DNA of 64,000 bases from RCIO01 sp040880025 (GTDB lineage Bacteria; Pseudomonadota; Alphaproteobacteria; Rhizobiales; Rhizobiaceae). The notes under the pieces were generated by a model. It was not told where the DNA came from. It was given only the letters and a program-made list of their open reading frames with translations, and made no database searches. The DNA is taken from NCBI GenBank assembly GCA_040880025.1, contig JBBDJD010000022.1, positions 372,001 through 436,000 on the forward strand, in the 5' to 3' direction. A program made the translations under genes and the position numbers. Shown here piece after piece: positions 32,198-41,637 of the stretch. Each line of letters opens with the position of its first letter. Position 1 is the first letter of the stretch.

Positions 32198-34273
32198 CTA
32201 CTCGGCGGCCACGTGTCTCGGTGGCGTCTTCGTTCCATGCCGCATTCGCGATTGCAGCCATTTGCGCGCCTGCGCGTCCGGCATGGGAAAGGCAATCGAA
32301 TAGCCCTGCACCTGATGGCAGCCGATCGCCATCAGCGTCTCAAGCTCGGCCTCCGTTTCCGCTCCCTCCGCGATCAGTGAAATTCCGAGGCCGCGCGCAA
32401 GCTCCGTGATCGCGCGCACGATCATCGTATTGTCGACATTCAGGTCGATGCTTTTGACAAAACGGCGGTCGATCTTCAGTCGGTCGATTTCGTTGGGATT
32501 GACGTGGCTGAGCGACGCGTAGCCGGTGCCGAAGTCGTCAAGTTCCAGATGAACGCCAGCCGCGCGAACGGCACGCAGCTTCTGGGCGATGCCGGTCTTT
32601 TCGTCATCGAGGATGACTGACTCGACAATTTCCAGCGAAAGCTTCTCAGGTGGCAGTCCCGATTCCTCCAGAGTGGAAAACAGGAAATCGTAGAAGTCGG
32701 GCTCCCGCAATTCCACGCCGGAGACGTTGATCGCCAGCCGTCCGAATTCATAATCCTGGCGATGCCACTCCGCGGCCTCGCCGATCGCCTTTTGAAAGAT
32801 TATGCGGCCGATATCCGCCATCAGGCCCGCCTTTTCGGCAACGGGAATGAATTCGCCCGGCGAAACCATGCCGCGTTCCGGATGGTGCCAGCGCACCAGA
32901 GCCTCGACGCCGGTCGTCCTTCCGTCGGTCATCGATATCTGCGGCTGGAAATAGACTGCGAAGTCCCGCCGCTTGATTGCGTCGGCCAGGTCGCGCTCGA
33001 GCCGCTTGCGGTGGTCGAGTTCGGCGCGCAGTTCCTCCGAAAAGAACGAGCATGAGCCGCCGCCGCTTTTCTTCGCGGCGTAGAGGGCGAGATCGGCATG
33101 AACCATCAGGTCGCTCGCATTGTCGGCGTCGACGGGATAGACGGCGATGCCGGCGCTGGCGCCGGGCAGGATTGTCGCGCCTTCGAAATCGATCGGTTCG
33201 TTGATATTCTCGATGATGCGGTCGGCCACCGCTTGAATGTCGTCCGACGTTCCCGCCGCGTTCAGCACCATGACGAACTCATCGCCGCCCAGTCTGACGC
33301 ACAGGTCGGAAGCGCGGCACGCTTCCTTCATCCGCTCGGCCGTCTTGACCAGAACGAGGTCGCCCGCGGCGTGGCCGAGCGTGTCGTTGATCTGTTTGAA
33401 GCGGTCAAGATCGAGCTGCAGCACCGCCATGCGTTCGCGCCTGCGGTGGGCGGTCTTGATCAGGCGCTCGAAATGGTCGCGCAGGAAGGCACGGTTGTAG
33501 AGCCCCGTCAGTCCGTCGCGCACCGCGATATAGGCCATGGAGTCGCGGGCGTTGACGAGTTCGCTGGTCCGCCGGCCGATTGCCCCGGCCATCGGCATGA
33601 ATATGAACAGCACCACCAGGACGATTATGCCGATGATGGCGTAGAACAGATATCTGTGTGTGTCGCGCAAGACGCCCAGCTTGGCGAGCGATACGGTGGA
33701 TATTCCGTGTTCCAGCGCCGAGAAGCCCGCCAGAGCCGCTGTCGCGATCGTTTCGTCGAGTTGCACACGCTGGCTTTGTTCCGACAGCGATGCCGTGTCG
33801 CCGCCCGCGGCGGCTTCCTCGCGCAGGGCTGCGACCAGGCGATGGCCGTTGGCCGCCAGGCCGGCGACGAAATGGTCGAGATGGTGAGGCGCATCATAGA
33901 GTATGGCCTCGACCTTGTGATCAGTCGTTGCGGCGGGCGAATTCGCCGCGGGGTCGGTCTGTTCCAGCACCAGGCCGTATGTCCGTTCGAACTGGGCGAC
34001 CGCGTTTTCGAGCGCGTCGATCAAAGGCGAGCGCTGGTCGAGGGGAACGGTTTCCGCCGCCCCGGCGAGGAAAACGATCCGCTGCGACAGCGCCTTTTGC
34101 TGGCTCACCATCGACAGCAGCGCATCATCGCGCTGGTGGGCATCGAGCCGATCCTGCACAAGCAGGAAAGACACCATGGCCATCGCGGCGATGATGAGGA
34201 CTGCGCCCCAGTATGCGGCCTTGATGAACAGAACGATACGCTCGTCGCCGCCCGCCATGTCTTCGCGATTCAT
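32198..34273 (-). CDS. GGDEF-EAL c-di-GMP turnover protein with periplasmic sensor
   Basis: A 691-residue inner-membrane protein. Two transmembrane helices (about residues 16-38 and 210-232) flank a periplasmic, mostly helical sensor region. The GGDEF domain has an intact RLGGDEFVMV active site and an RASD inhibitory site five residues upstream, so it can make c-di-GMP under feedback control. The EAL domain keeps VEALVRW, INVSGVELREPDF and DDFGTGYASL, so it can also degrade it. The net activity cannot be read from sequence. Together with the degenerate EAL protein at 10913-12121 it is one of two c-di-GMP-related genes in the window. Confidence 0.92.
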   Translation of the reverse strand: MNREDMAGGDERIVLFIKAAYWGAVLIIAAMAMVSFLLVQDRLDAHQRDDALLSMVSQQKALSQRIVFLAGAAETVPLDQRSPLIDALENAVAQFERTYGLVLEQTDPAANSPAATTDHKVEAILYDAPHHLDHFVAGLAANGHRLVAALREEAAAGGDTASLSEQSQRVQLDETIATAALAGFSALEHGISTVSLAKLGVLRDTHRYLFYAIIGIIVLVVLFIFMPMAGAIGRRTSELVNARDSMAYIAVRDGLTGLYNRAFLRDHFERLIKTAHRRRERMAVLQLDLDRFKQINDTLGHAAGDLVLVKTAERMKEACRASDLCVRLGGDEFVMVLNAAGTSDDIQAVADRIIENINEPIDFEGATILPGASAGIAVYPVDADNASDLMVHADLALYAAKKSGGGSCSFFSEELRAELDHRKRLERDLADAIKRRDFAVYFQPQISMTDGRTTGVEALVRWHHPERGMVSPGEFIPVAEKAGLMADIGRIIFQKAIGEAAEWHRQDYEFGRLAINVSGVELREPDFYDFLFSTLEESGLPPEKLSLEIVESVILDDEKTGIAQKLRAVRAAGVHLELDDFGTGYASLSHVNPNEIDRLKIDRRFVKSIDLNVDNTMIVRAITELARGLGISLIAEGAETEAELETLMAIGCHQVQGYSIAFPMPDAQARKWLQSRMRHGTKTPPRHVAAE

Positions 34274-34526
34274 GTTTGTCGCCCCAGCCCGGCTATTAGC
34301 AATGCGTTAATTCACGCAGGGAAAAGGTTAACGGCATCGCAACCTCCACGGCGAAATCGGAGCGGTCGGCTTTCATTTGCCGCAGGTGGTTACCGTGATC
34401 TTGCGCAATTATTCGGCATCGGACATGAGTGCCCCTGATTGGATCAGCGGCGGCGGATCGGCTTTCCGCGCGGGCCATTTGTGCCTACACTGTCGACACC
34501 AAATGAGGGACGGAGCGCGTCGGACG

Positions 34527-35735
34527 ATGAATATGGAATCAAAGATATCGCAGCCGATGGCGGGCTTTGTCTGGGACGACCCGTTCCTGCTGGAAGGTCA
34601 GTTGTCCGAAGACGAAAGGATGATCCGCGATGCGGCTGCCGCCTTTGCTGCCGAGAAGCTGATGCCGCGAATCGAGAAGGCCTATCTCGAGGAGACGTCC
34701 GATCCTTCGATCTTTGCCGAGATGGGCGAGGCGGGACTGCTCGGCATTACCGTGCCGGAGGAATATGGCGGGCTGGGCTCGACCTACGTGACCTACGGGC
34801 TGGTCGCACGCGAGATCGAGCGCGTCGATAGCGGCTACCGCTCCATGATGAGCGTGCAGTCGTCTCTGGTCATGTATCCGATCCATGCCTACGGCTCGGA
34901 GGAACAGCGCAGGAAATACCTGCCCAAGCTGGCAAGCGGCGAATGGATCGGCTGCTTCGGCCTGACCGAGCCCGATGCCGGGTCCGATCCCGGCGGTATG
35001 AAGACCCGCGCGGAGAAGATCGACGGCGGCTACCGCCTCAACGGCTCCAAGATGTGGATCTCCAACGCCCCGATCGCTGATGTCTTCGTTGTGTGGGCGA
35101 AATCGGCGGCCCATGACAACCAGATCCGCGGCTTCGTGCTGGAGAAGGGCATGAAGGGACTGTCGGCGCCGAAGATCGAGGGCAAGCTTTCGCTGCGCGC
35201 TTCCGTCACCGGCGAGGTGGTGATGGACAATGTCGAGGTCGGCGAAGACGCGCTGCTGCCCAACGTCTCGGGTCTCAAGGGCCCGTTCGGGTGCTTGAAC
35301 CGGGCCCGCTACGGCATTTCATGGGGTGCGATGGGTGCTGCCGAAGACTGCTGGTTCCGCGCCAGGGCATACGGCCTCGACCGCAAGCAGTTCGGCAAGC
35401 CTTTGGCCGGCACCCAGCTTTACCAGAAGAAGCTGGCCGACATGCAGACGGAGATCGCGCTCGGCTTGCAAGGCTCATTGCGCGTCGGCCGGCTGATGGA
35501 CGAGGGCAAGATGGCCCCGGAGATGATCTCGCTGGTCAAGCGCAACAATTGCGGCAAGGCGCTCGATATCGCCCGCCAGGCTCGCGACATGCATGGCGGC
35601 AACGGCATCCAGATCGGCTATCATGTGATGCGCCACGCGCAGAATCTGGAAACGGTCAACACCTATGAGGGCACGCATGACGTCCACGCCCTCATTCTCG
35701 GCCGCGCACAAACCGGCATTCAGGCGTTCTTCTGA
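34527..35735 (+). CDS. gcdH: Glutaryl-CoA dehydrogenase
   Basis: GcdH oxidises and decarboxylates glutaryl-CoA to crotonyl-CoA in lysine, tryptophan and dicarboxylate breakdown. The 402-residue product from MNMESKISQPMAGFVWDDPFLL carries acyl-CoA dehydrogenase features (CFGLTEPDAGSDPGGMKTRAEK, KMWISNAPIADV, RDMHGGNGIQIGYHVMRHAQNLETVNTYEGTHDVHALILGRAQTG). The catalytic Glu is in YEGTHD, and the ALILGRAxTG end is typical of this subfamily. Upstream in-frame starts are ignored because they add unrelated residues. The pim operon at 54.5-61.9 kb yields glutaryl-CoA from longer odd-chain dicarboxylates. Confidence 0.93.
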   Translation: MNMESKISQPMAGFVWDDPFLLEGQLSEDERMIRDAAAAFAAEKLMPRIEKAYLEETSDPSIFAEMGEAGLLGITVPEEYGGLGSTYVTYGLVAREIERVDSGYRSMMSVQSSLVMYPIHAYGSEEQRRKYLPKLASGEWIGCFGLTEPDAGSDPGGMKTRAEKIDGGYRLNGSKMWISNAPIADVFVVWAKSAAHDNQIRGFVLEKGMKGLSAPKIEGKLSLRASVTGEVVMDNVEVGEDALLPNVSGLKGPFGCLNRARYGISWGAMGAAEDCWFRARAYGLDRKQFGKPLAGTQLYQKKLADMQTEIALGLQGSLRVGRLMDEGKMAPEMISLVKRNNCGKALDIARQARDMHGGNGIQIGYHVMRHAQNLETVNTYEGTHDVHALILGRAQTGIQAFF

Positions 35736-35795
35736 GCATTTTGCAGCGGGTGCGCACCACTTCGCGTTGCACAAATACGGTCTGAAAATCTGGCC

Positions 35796-36779
35796 TTATT
35801 TGGTCGTCGAGCGAAACTTGTTCATCAGATAGGGGCCGGACAGAACCGGATCGTATTTCGGTTTCCCGCCGGGCTTCAGGCACTGGTCAAGCACCACGAT
35901 TTCCGCATCCCAGTTGGGCTGATGGAAGAAGGCGAGCGATTGCCGCCGGTCCATGCCGCCCTGCTCGGGCGACGGATTGACCACGCGGTGCAACGTCGAG
36001 ACCCAGCGGTCGTTGGTCCACAGCGCCATCAGGTCGCCGATGTTGATCAGGAAGGCGTCCGGAACTGGCGGTACGGGCGTCCAATTGCCGTCCGGCGTCC
36101 TGATCTCCAGCCCGCGCGAGCCGGCCTGCGGAAGCAGGATCGTCAGGCTGCCGTAATCGGTGTGGGCGCCCGCCCGCAGCTGGCCGGGTTGGGGAGGGCG
36201 ATGCTGTTCGGGATAGTTGAGTGCCCGCAGCGCACTGATCGGAGCATCGATGAAGGGTTCGAAATAGTTCTCCGGCAGTTTCAGCGCCGCCGCGAAGAGC
36301 CGCATGATGCGCGCCGCCAGATCTTCCATCGAGGCATAGTACGCCGTCCACGCCTCCCGGAACCCGTCCGGCGCTTCTGGCCAGATCGTATCGGCATAGC
36401 AGAATGTCAGCGCATCCTGGTCGGTGATGCCCTCGGGAACCGCCTGCGGCCCGCCGTTGAAGCTTTCCTTGAGGTCAGGCGGGCTTGTCGCCTCGCGCGA
36501 CTTGGCCAGCGCCTCCAGTTCGGGGCCGAGATAGCCATAGGGATAACCGGCATAGGGAGCGGCGGCATGCTGCTTCTCATCATAAGGCAGCGAGAAGAAC
36601 GTCCGCGCCTTGTTCCACACCCCGTCGATCGTCTCTTGCGCTACGCCGTGATTGGCGATGGCGAGAAACCCGGTCGAGCGGCAGATGCCATCCACTTCGG
36701 CAGCGCGCGCTGCGCGCTCGGTGCGGCTCGCCTTCTCAAACCGTCCCAGATCGAATACGGGAAAAGAAGCAGATGACAT
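35796..36779 (-). CDS. 2-oxoglutarate/Fe(II)-dependent dioxygenase, isopenicillin N synthase family
   Basis: A 327-residue non-haem iron oxygenase. The iron triad is visible as HTD in GAHTDYGSLTILL and a distal His in TLHRVVNP, with the Arg of the RxS-type co-substrate site nearby. The N-terminal FPVFDLGRF...GFLAIANHGV is the DIOX_N domain. The substrate is unknown; the family includes enzymes for amino acids, sugars and plant-like metabolites. Start choice is uncertain: ATG 36779 gives MSSASFPVFDL, and ATG 36794 adds MGRPD. The gene is divergent from kbl. Confidence 0.85.
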   Translation of the reverse strand: MSSASFPVFDLGRFEKASRTERAARAAEVDGICRSTGFLAIANHGVAQETIDGVWNKARTFFSLPYDEKQHAAAPYAGYPYGYLGPELEALAKSREATSPPDLKESFNGGPQAVPEGITDQDALTFCYADTIWPEAPDGFREAWTAYYASMEDLAARIMRLFAAALKLPENYFEPFIDAPISALRALNYPEQHRPPQPGQLRAGAHTDYGSLTILLPQAGSRGLEIRTPDGNWTPVPPVPDAFLINIGDLMALWTNDRWVSTLHRVVNPSPEQGGMDRRQSLAFFHQPNWDAEIVVLDQCLKPGGKPKYDPVLSGPYLMNKFRSTTK

Positions 36780-36895
36780 GTCCGGCCGCCCCATGGTGAT
36801 TGCAACCCGGATCGTAGTCTGACGGCTCCCGGCCGCCAACCGCGATCTGACGCAAGGCCGGAGCGCCAGGCGGATGCCCGGATCGGAGGGCGAGC

Positions 36896-38083
36896 ATGAC
36901 CAGGAAATTCATCGACCATATCGAGACGGAGCTCGACGGCCTGCGCGCAGCGGGCCTCTACAAGTCCGAGCGCGTGATCACCTCCACGCAGTCGGCCGAG
37001 ATCGAGACCGGCGGCCGCAAGGTGCTCAACTTCTGCGCCAACAATTACCTCGGCCTGGCCGACAATCCCGTATTGCGCGCGGCGGCCAAGGCGGCGCTCG
37101 ACCGCTATGGCTACGGCATGGCCTCGGTGCGCTTCATCTGCGGTACGCAGGAAGAGCACAAGCAGCTCGAGGAACGCATTTCGGCCTTCCTCGGCATGGA
37201 GGACACGATCCTCTATTCCTCCTGCTTCGACGCCAATGCCGGCCTCTTCGAGACGCTGCTGGGCGAAGAAGACGCGATCATTTCCGACGCGCTCAACCAC
37301 GCTTCGATCATCGACGGTGTGCGGCTCTCCAAGGCCCGCCGCCACCGCTACGCCAACAACGACATGGGCGAACTCGAGGAGCGGCTCAAGGAGGCGTCCG
37401 GCGCGCGCTTTCGGCTGATCGCCACGGACGGCGTCTTTTCCATGGACGGCATCATCGCCAATCTGCAGGGCGTTTGCGATCTGGCTGAGAAATACGACGC
37501 CATGGTCATGGTCGATGACAGTCACGCCGTTGGTTTCGTGGGCAGACACGGGCGCGGCTCGCCGGAGCATTGCGGCGTGGAGGGCCGGATCGACATCATC
37601 ACCGGCACGCTCGGCAAGGCGCTGGGCGGCGCGTCGGGCGGCTACACCAGCGCGCGCGGCCCGGTGGTTGAGTGGCTGCGCCAGCGCTCCCGCCCCTATC
37701 TGTTTTCAAACACGCTGATGCCGGCAATCGCCGCGGCGTCGATCAGGGTATTCGACATGATCGATGCAGGCGACGATTTGCGCGGAAGACTCTATGCCAA
37801 TGCCGAGCGTTTCCGAACGGCGATGACGGGCGCCGGCTTCACGCTTGCCGGTGCCGGCCACCCAATCATCCCGGTGATGATCGGCGACGCGTCGCTGGCG
37901 CAACAGATGGCGGAGAAGCTTCTGGAACGCGGTATCTACGTGATCGGGTTTTCGTTTCCGGTCGTGCCGAAGGGGCAGGCGCGCATCCGCACCCAGATGT
38001 CGGCGGCGCATTCGACGGCCGACATCGACCGGGCGGTGGCGGCGTTCGCCGAAGTCGGCAGAGAACTCGGAGTCATTTCCTGA
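36896..38083 (+). CDS. kbl: Glycine C-acetyltransferase (2-amino-3-ketobutyrate CoA ligase)
   Basis: Kbl is a PLP enzyme that cleaves 2-amino-3-ketobutyrate with CoA into glycine and acetyl-CoA, the second step of threonine breakdown via Tdh. The 395-residue product has NFCANNYLGLA, VMVDDSHAVGFVG and the PLP lysine region ITGTLGKALGGASGGYTS. GGAGGG lies just before the ATG at 36896. Its stop overlaps the tdh start (TGATG), so both are made in equal amounts from one mRNA. Confidence 0.95.
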   Translation: MTRKFIDHIETELDGLRAAGLYKSERVITSTQSAEIETGGRKVLNFCANNYLGLADNPVLRAAAKAALDRYGYGMASVRFICGTQEEHKQLEERISAFLGMEDTILYSSCFDANAGLFETLLGEEDAIISDALNHASIIDGVRLSKARRHRYANNDMGELEERLKEASGARFRLIATDGVFSMDGIIANLQGVCDLAEKYDAMVMVDDSHAVGFVGRHGRGSPEHCGVEGRIDIITGTLGKALGGASGGYTSARGPVVEWLRQRSRPYLFSNTLMPAIAAASIRVFDMIDAGDDLRGRLYANAERFRTAMTGAGFTLAGAGHPIIPVMIGDASLAQQMAEKLLERGIYVIGFSFPVVPKGQARIRTQMSAAHSTADIDRAVAAFAEVGRELGVIS

Positions 38084-39117
38084 TGTCCAACATGATGCGT
38101 GCGCTGGTGAAATCGAAAGCTGAACCCGGCATCTGGATGGAGCGGGTGCCGGTGCCCGAAATCGGACCCAACGATGTTCTCATCAAGGTCCGCAAGACCG
38201 CGATCTGCGGCACCGACGTTCACATCTACAATTGGGACGAATGGGCCGCCAAGACCGTGCCGGTGCCGATGGTGACCGGTCATGAATTCGTCGGCGAAGT
38301 GGCCGAAGTCGGCAGGGAAGTGAGCGAATACCGTGTCGGCCAGCGTGTCTCGGGCGAGGGGCATATCGTCTGCGGCCATTGCCGCAATTGCCGGGCGGGC
38401 AGGGGCCACCTGTGCCGCAACACGCTGGGCGTCGGTGTCAACCGGCCCGGCGCCTTCGGCGAGTATGTCGCCCTGCCGCAGCACAATGTGGTCACGATCC
38501 CCGACGATATTCCCGACGAGATCGCCGCCATTTTCGACCCGCTCGGCAACGCCGTCCACACCGCGCTTTCCTTCGATCTCGTCGGCGAGGACGTGCTGGT
38601 TACCGGCGCCGGGCCGATCGGCATCATGGGTGCGCTGGTCGCGCAGTGCGTCGGCGCGCGCAAGGTTGTCATCACCGACATCAATCCGGTCCGGCTCGAG
38701 CTTGCCCGAAAGCTCGGCGTGCATCATGTCGTCGATGCCTCGAAAGAGGATTTGCGCGATGTGATGAGTGAGGAGCACATGCGCGAAGGCTTTGACGTGG
38801 GTCTGGAAATGTCCGGCTCCGCCAAGGCCTTCCGCGACATGATCGACGTGATGAACAATGGCGGCAGGATCGCCATTCTGGGCATCGCGCCGACCGGTTT
38901 CGAGATCGACTGGAACAAGGTCATCTTCAAGATGCTGCATCTGAAGGGCATCTACGGCCGCGAGATGTTCGAGACCTGGTACAAGATGATCGCGCTGGTG
39001 CAGGGCCCGCTCGATGTGTCGGGGCTGATCACCCATCGCCTCGGCGTGGGCGATTACATCGAGGGCTTCGAGGCCATGAAATCAGGCAATTCGGGCAAGG
39101 TGGTGCTGGACTGGTAG
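38083..39117 (+). CDS. tdh: L-threonine 3-dehydrogenase
   Basis: Tdh oxidises L-threonine with NAD+ to 2-amino-3-ketobutyrate. The 344-residue zinc medium-chain dehydrogenase starts at ATG 38083 overlapping the kbl stop. It shows the Tdh-specific KTAICGTDVHIYNWDEWA, the catalytic-zinc region MVTGHEFVGEVAEVG, a four-cysteine structural zinc loop (CGHCRNCRAGRGHLC) and the NAD motif GAGPIG. It ends KSGNSGKVVLDW as in E. coli Tdh. A longer frame upstream only reads through kbl and is discarded. Confidence 0.95.
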   Translation: MSNMMRALVKSKAEPGIWMERVPVPEIGPNDVLIKVRKTAICGTDVHIYNWDEWAAKTVPVPMVTGHEFVGEVAEVGREVSEYRVGQRVSGEGHIVCGHCRNCRAGRGHLCRNTLGVGVNRPGAFGEYVALPQHNVVTIPDDIPDEIAAIFDPLGNAVHTALSFDLVGEDVLVTGAGPIGIMGALVAQCVGARKVVITDINPVRLELARKLGVHHVVDASKEDLRDVMSEEHMREGFDVGLEMSGSAKAFRDMIDVMNNGGRIAILGIAPTGFEIDWNKVIFKMLHLKGIYGREMFETWYKMIALVQGPLDVSGLITHRLGVGDYIEGFEAMKSGNSGKVVLDW

Positions 39118-39185
39118 GGTTGTCCTGAACCATCCGAAAGGCTAATGCGCCACACTTACCTCAAGGGCAAACGTCGAACAGGCCG

Positions 39186-39704
39186 ATGGCTTACACCAAA
39201 CACAGAACCTTCCGCGAATATGTGAAGGCTCTGTATTGGCGCCACGAGCGGCCGCTTCCTCTCGGTCCGAACCTGAAGGCCGGCATGGGCGCCATCGCGG
39301 GCGTTGCCATGGTCGGCAGTCTGGCGACGCTGACCGGTCTGCCGCTTCTGCTGGCGCCCTTCGGGGCCACCTCCGCATTGCTGTTCGGCCGCCCCACCAG
39401 TTCGCTTGCGCAGCCGATCAACGTAATGGGGGGCTATCTGATCGCGACGGTTGCCTGCGACGCCGCCTTTTTCCTGTTTCCGCATGCATGGCTTGCCGCG
39501 GCCGTTGCCGTCGGTCTGGCCGTCATGGTCATGCGCTGGGCGCGGGTCACGCATCCGCCTGCCTGCGCCATGCCGATCCTGGGTTACGACGCGAACTTTC
39601 ATGGCATCGAGTTGTTCGCGACCGTATTCGTCGGCGCCGTGCTGCTAATCACGCTGGCGCTGCTGGTCCATCGTATCCCGCCGCGTCGCCGCTATCCCCT
39701 ATAG
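39186..39704 (+). CDS. HPP family membrane protein
   Basis: A 172-residue protein with four predicted transmembrane helices after a short cytoplasmic N-terminus. The family signature is seen in WARVTHPPACAMPIL, with LLAPFGATSALLF and SSLAQPINVMGG before it. HPP proteins are linked to nitrite transport in chloroplasts and cyanobacteria; substrate specificity here is unknown. It starts 68 bases after tdh and may be read from the same mRNA. Its last 56 bases overlap the end of the MarR gene on the opposite strand. Confidence 0.85.
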   Translation: MAYTKHRTFREYVKALYWRHERPLPLGPNLKAGMGAIAGVAMVGSLATLTGLPLLLAPFGATSALLFGRPTSSLAQPINVMGGYLIATVACDAAFFLFPHAWLAAAVAVGLAVMVMRWARVTHPPACAMPILGYDANFHGIELFATVFVGAVLLITLALLVHRIPPRRRYPL

Positions 39705-40170
39705 GCGGTGTGGACTGGTAGGATTTGGCGGTGCTCCCGATGATGCTCTCCAGCGCATCCAACCCGGTCCGCGCCGCTTGTTTGTCGGGTGAAGCCAAGC
39801 GTGCAAGCAGGCTCTGCTCGAATTCCCGCGCCAGTGGAACCAGTTGGCGATAGGCGTCTTCGCCGGCCCTGGTCAGCGACAGACGCTCAACCCGCCGGTC
39901 CTGCGTGTCCGCCTCGCGCATCAGCCAGCGGCGCTTTTCCAGCGCCGTGACGGCGCGGCTGACCTTGGTCTTGTGCATGGCCGAATGGGCGCCGATCCCG
40001 GTCGCAGCCATCATGCCGTATTGCCCGAGAGTCGCCAGCAGCCGCCATTCCGGCCGCGTCAGCCCGAACCGCTCCTTGTAGATTCGTGAAAAGTCACGGC
40101 TCACCGCCTCGGCGAGCCGGTTCAGCCGGTAGGGGAGAAATGTCTCCAGAGCCAGGCGATTGTCGGTCAC
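39649..40170 (-). CDS. MarR family regulator, likely of the homogentisate operon
   Basis: A 173-residue winged-helix protein: LTRPEWRLLATLGQYGMMAATGIGAHSAMHKTKVSRAVTALEKRRWLMREADTQDRRVERLSLTRAG is a typical MarR DNA-binding core with the DxRxxxL-type wing. It diverges from hmgA across about 97 bases that hold an inverted repeat, so it probably controls hmgA and itself and may respond to a pathway aromatic acid. The C-terminal 28 residues (rich in Ser, Pro, Gly) lie antisense to the HPP gene and look unconserved. Confidence 0.88.
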   Translation of the reverse strand: MTDNRLALETFLPYRLNRLAEAVSRDFSRIYKERFGLTRPEWRLLATLGQYGMMAATGIGAHSAMHKTKVSRAVTALEKRRWLMREADTQDRRVERLSLTRAGEDAYRQLVPLAREFEQSLLARLASPDKQAARTGLDALESIIGSTAKSYQSTPPIGDSGDAAGYDGPAAPA

Positions 40171-40203
40171 GATGCCTCATCCCCGTTGATAGTTACAAAA
40201 GCG

Positions 40204-40223
40204 ATTGTTACATCCGCAACAAA
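40204..40223. promoter_or_regulatory. Candidate MarR operator between marR and hmgA
   Basis: The inverted repeat TTGTT-N8-AACAA (40205-40222) sits in an AT-rich patch of the divergent promoter region, with an extra GTTAC half-site at about 40192. MarR-family repressors bind such palindromes between divergent genes. Neither the site nor its regulator has been tested. Confidence 0.45.
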
Positions 40224-40267
40224 TAACGTCAATCAATGCCGGCGCACAGCGCTGGCGGGAGGAACCG

Positions 40268-41587
40268 ATGCAGTTCTCCTACATGCCGGGCTTCGGCAAC
40301 GACTTCGAGACCGAGAGCCTTCCGGGCTCCCTGCCACAGGGCCAGAACAGTCCGCAAAAGGTGAATTACGGGCTCTATGCCGAACAATTGTCCGGCTCGC
40401 CGTTCACGGCCCCGCGCGGCACCAATGAGCGGTCTTGGCTTTATCGAATGCGCCCGAGTGTCCGTCACACGAAGCGGTTCACGCGAGAAGAGCTCTCCAA
40501 CTGGAAGACCGCCCCGCATATCGTCGACCACGGCCTGCCGCTCGGCCAGTATCGCTGGGACCCGATGCCGCTGCCCAACGAAAGCACCAGCTTCCTTGAG
40601 GGCATCCGCACCATCACCACGGCAGGCGACGCGTTGACCCAGGTCGGCATGGCCGCCCATGTCTACGTTTTCAACGAGGACATGGTCGACGATTACTTCT
40701 TCAATGCCGACGGCGAGATGCTGATCGTTCCGCAGCATGGCGGCATCAGGCTGAAGACCGAGATGGGCGTGATGGAAGTCGAGCCCGCCGAGATCGCCAT
40801 CATTCCGCGCGGCATGATCTTCAAGGCCGAACTGATGGACGGCCCCGATAGCGGCGGCGCGCGCGGCTATATCTGCGAGAACTACGGCGCCAAGTTCACG
40901 CTGCCCGACCGTGGCCCGATCGGCGCCAACTGCCTCGCCAACCCGCGCGACTTCAAGACGCCGGCTGCCTGGTACGAGGACAAGGAAACGCCCTGCCGGC
41001 TGCATGTGAAATGGTGCGGCACGTTCCAGGTCACCGAGATCGGCCATTCCCCGCTCGATGTCGTCGCATGGCACGGCAACTACGCGCCATTCAAATACGA
41101 TCTCAATACGTTTTCGCCGGTCGGCGCGATCCTGTTCGATCACCCTGATCCGTCGATCTTCACGGTGCTGACCGCGCCGTCGGGCGAGGAAGGCACCGCG
41201 AATATCGATTTCGTCATCTTCCCGCCGCGCTGGATGGTGGCCGAGCACACCTTCCGCCCGCCCTGGTACCACCGCAACATCATGAGTGAGTTCATGGGCC
41301 TCATCAAAGGCCAGTATGACGCCAAGGAAGAGGGCTTCGTGCCGGGCGGCATGAGCCTGCATAACATGATGCTGCCGCACGGACCGGATCGCGGCGGCTA
41401 CCAAAAGGCAACCACGGTGGACCTCAAGCCGGTCAAGCTGGACGACACCATGGCGTTCATGTTCGAGACCCGCTATCCCCAGCAATTGACGGAGTACGCC
41501 GCGAAGCTGGAAACCCTGCAGGAAGACTATATCGACTGCTGGGAAGGTCTCGACCGCAAGTTCGACGGCACGCCGGGCGTGAAATAG
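40268..41587 (+). CDS. hmgA: Homogentisate 1,2-dioxygenase
   Basis: HmgA opens the ring of homogentisate to 4-maleylacetoacetate, the key step of tyrosine and phenylalanine breakdown. The 439-residue product starts MQFSYMPGFGNDFETESLPGSLPQGQNSPQ, the conserved family N-terminus; the longer frame would run over the operator. The C-terminal iron site region FRPPWYHRNIMSEFMGLIKGQYDAKEEGFVPGGMSLHN is intact. It heads a plus-strand operon running to 46369. Confidence 0.96.
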   Translation: MQFSYMPGFGNDFETESLPGSLPQGQNSPQKVNYGLYAEQLSGSPFTAPRGTNERSWLYRMRPSVRHTKRFTREELSNWKTAPHIVDHGLPLGQYRWDPMPLPNESTSFLEGIRTITTAGDALTQVGMAAHVYVFNEDMVDDYFFNADGEMLIVPQHGGIRLKTEMGVMEVEPAEIAIIPRGMIFKAELMDGPDSGGARGYICENYGAKFTLPDRGPIGANCLANPRDFKTPAAWYEDKETPCRLHVKWCGTFQVTEIGHSPLDVVAWHGNYAPFKYDLNTFSPVGAILFDHPDPSIFTVLTAPSGEEGTANIDFVIFPPRWMVAEHTFRPPWYHRNIMSEFMGLIKGQYDAKEEGFVPGGMSLHNMMLPHGPDRGGYQKATTVDLKPVKLDDTMAFMFETRYPQQLTEYAAKLETLQEDYIDCWEGLDRKFDGTPGVK

Positions 41588-41637
41588 AAAGACAATCGGC
41601 CCGCGCTTCGCTGGTCGAACATCGGGAGGAGAAGCGG

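Noticed and set aside
37672..38082. N-terminal extension of tdh
   Set aside because: It reads through kbl in another frame. Tdh homology and the stop-start overlap place the start at 38083.
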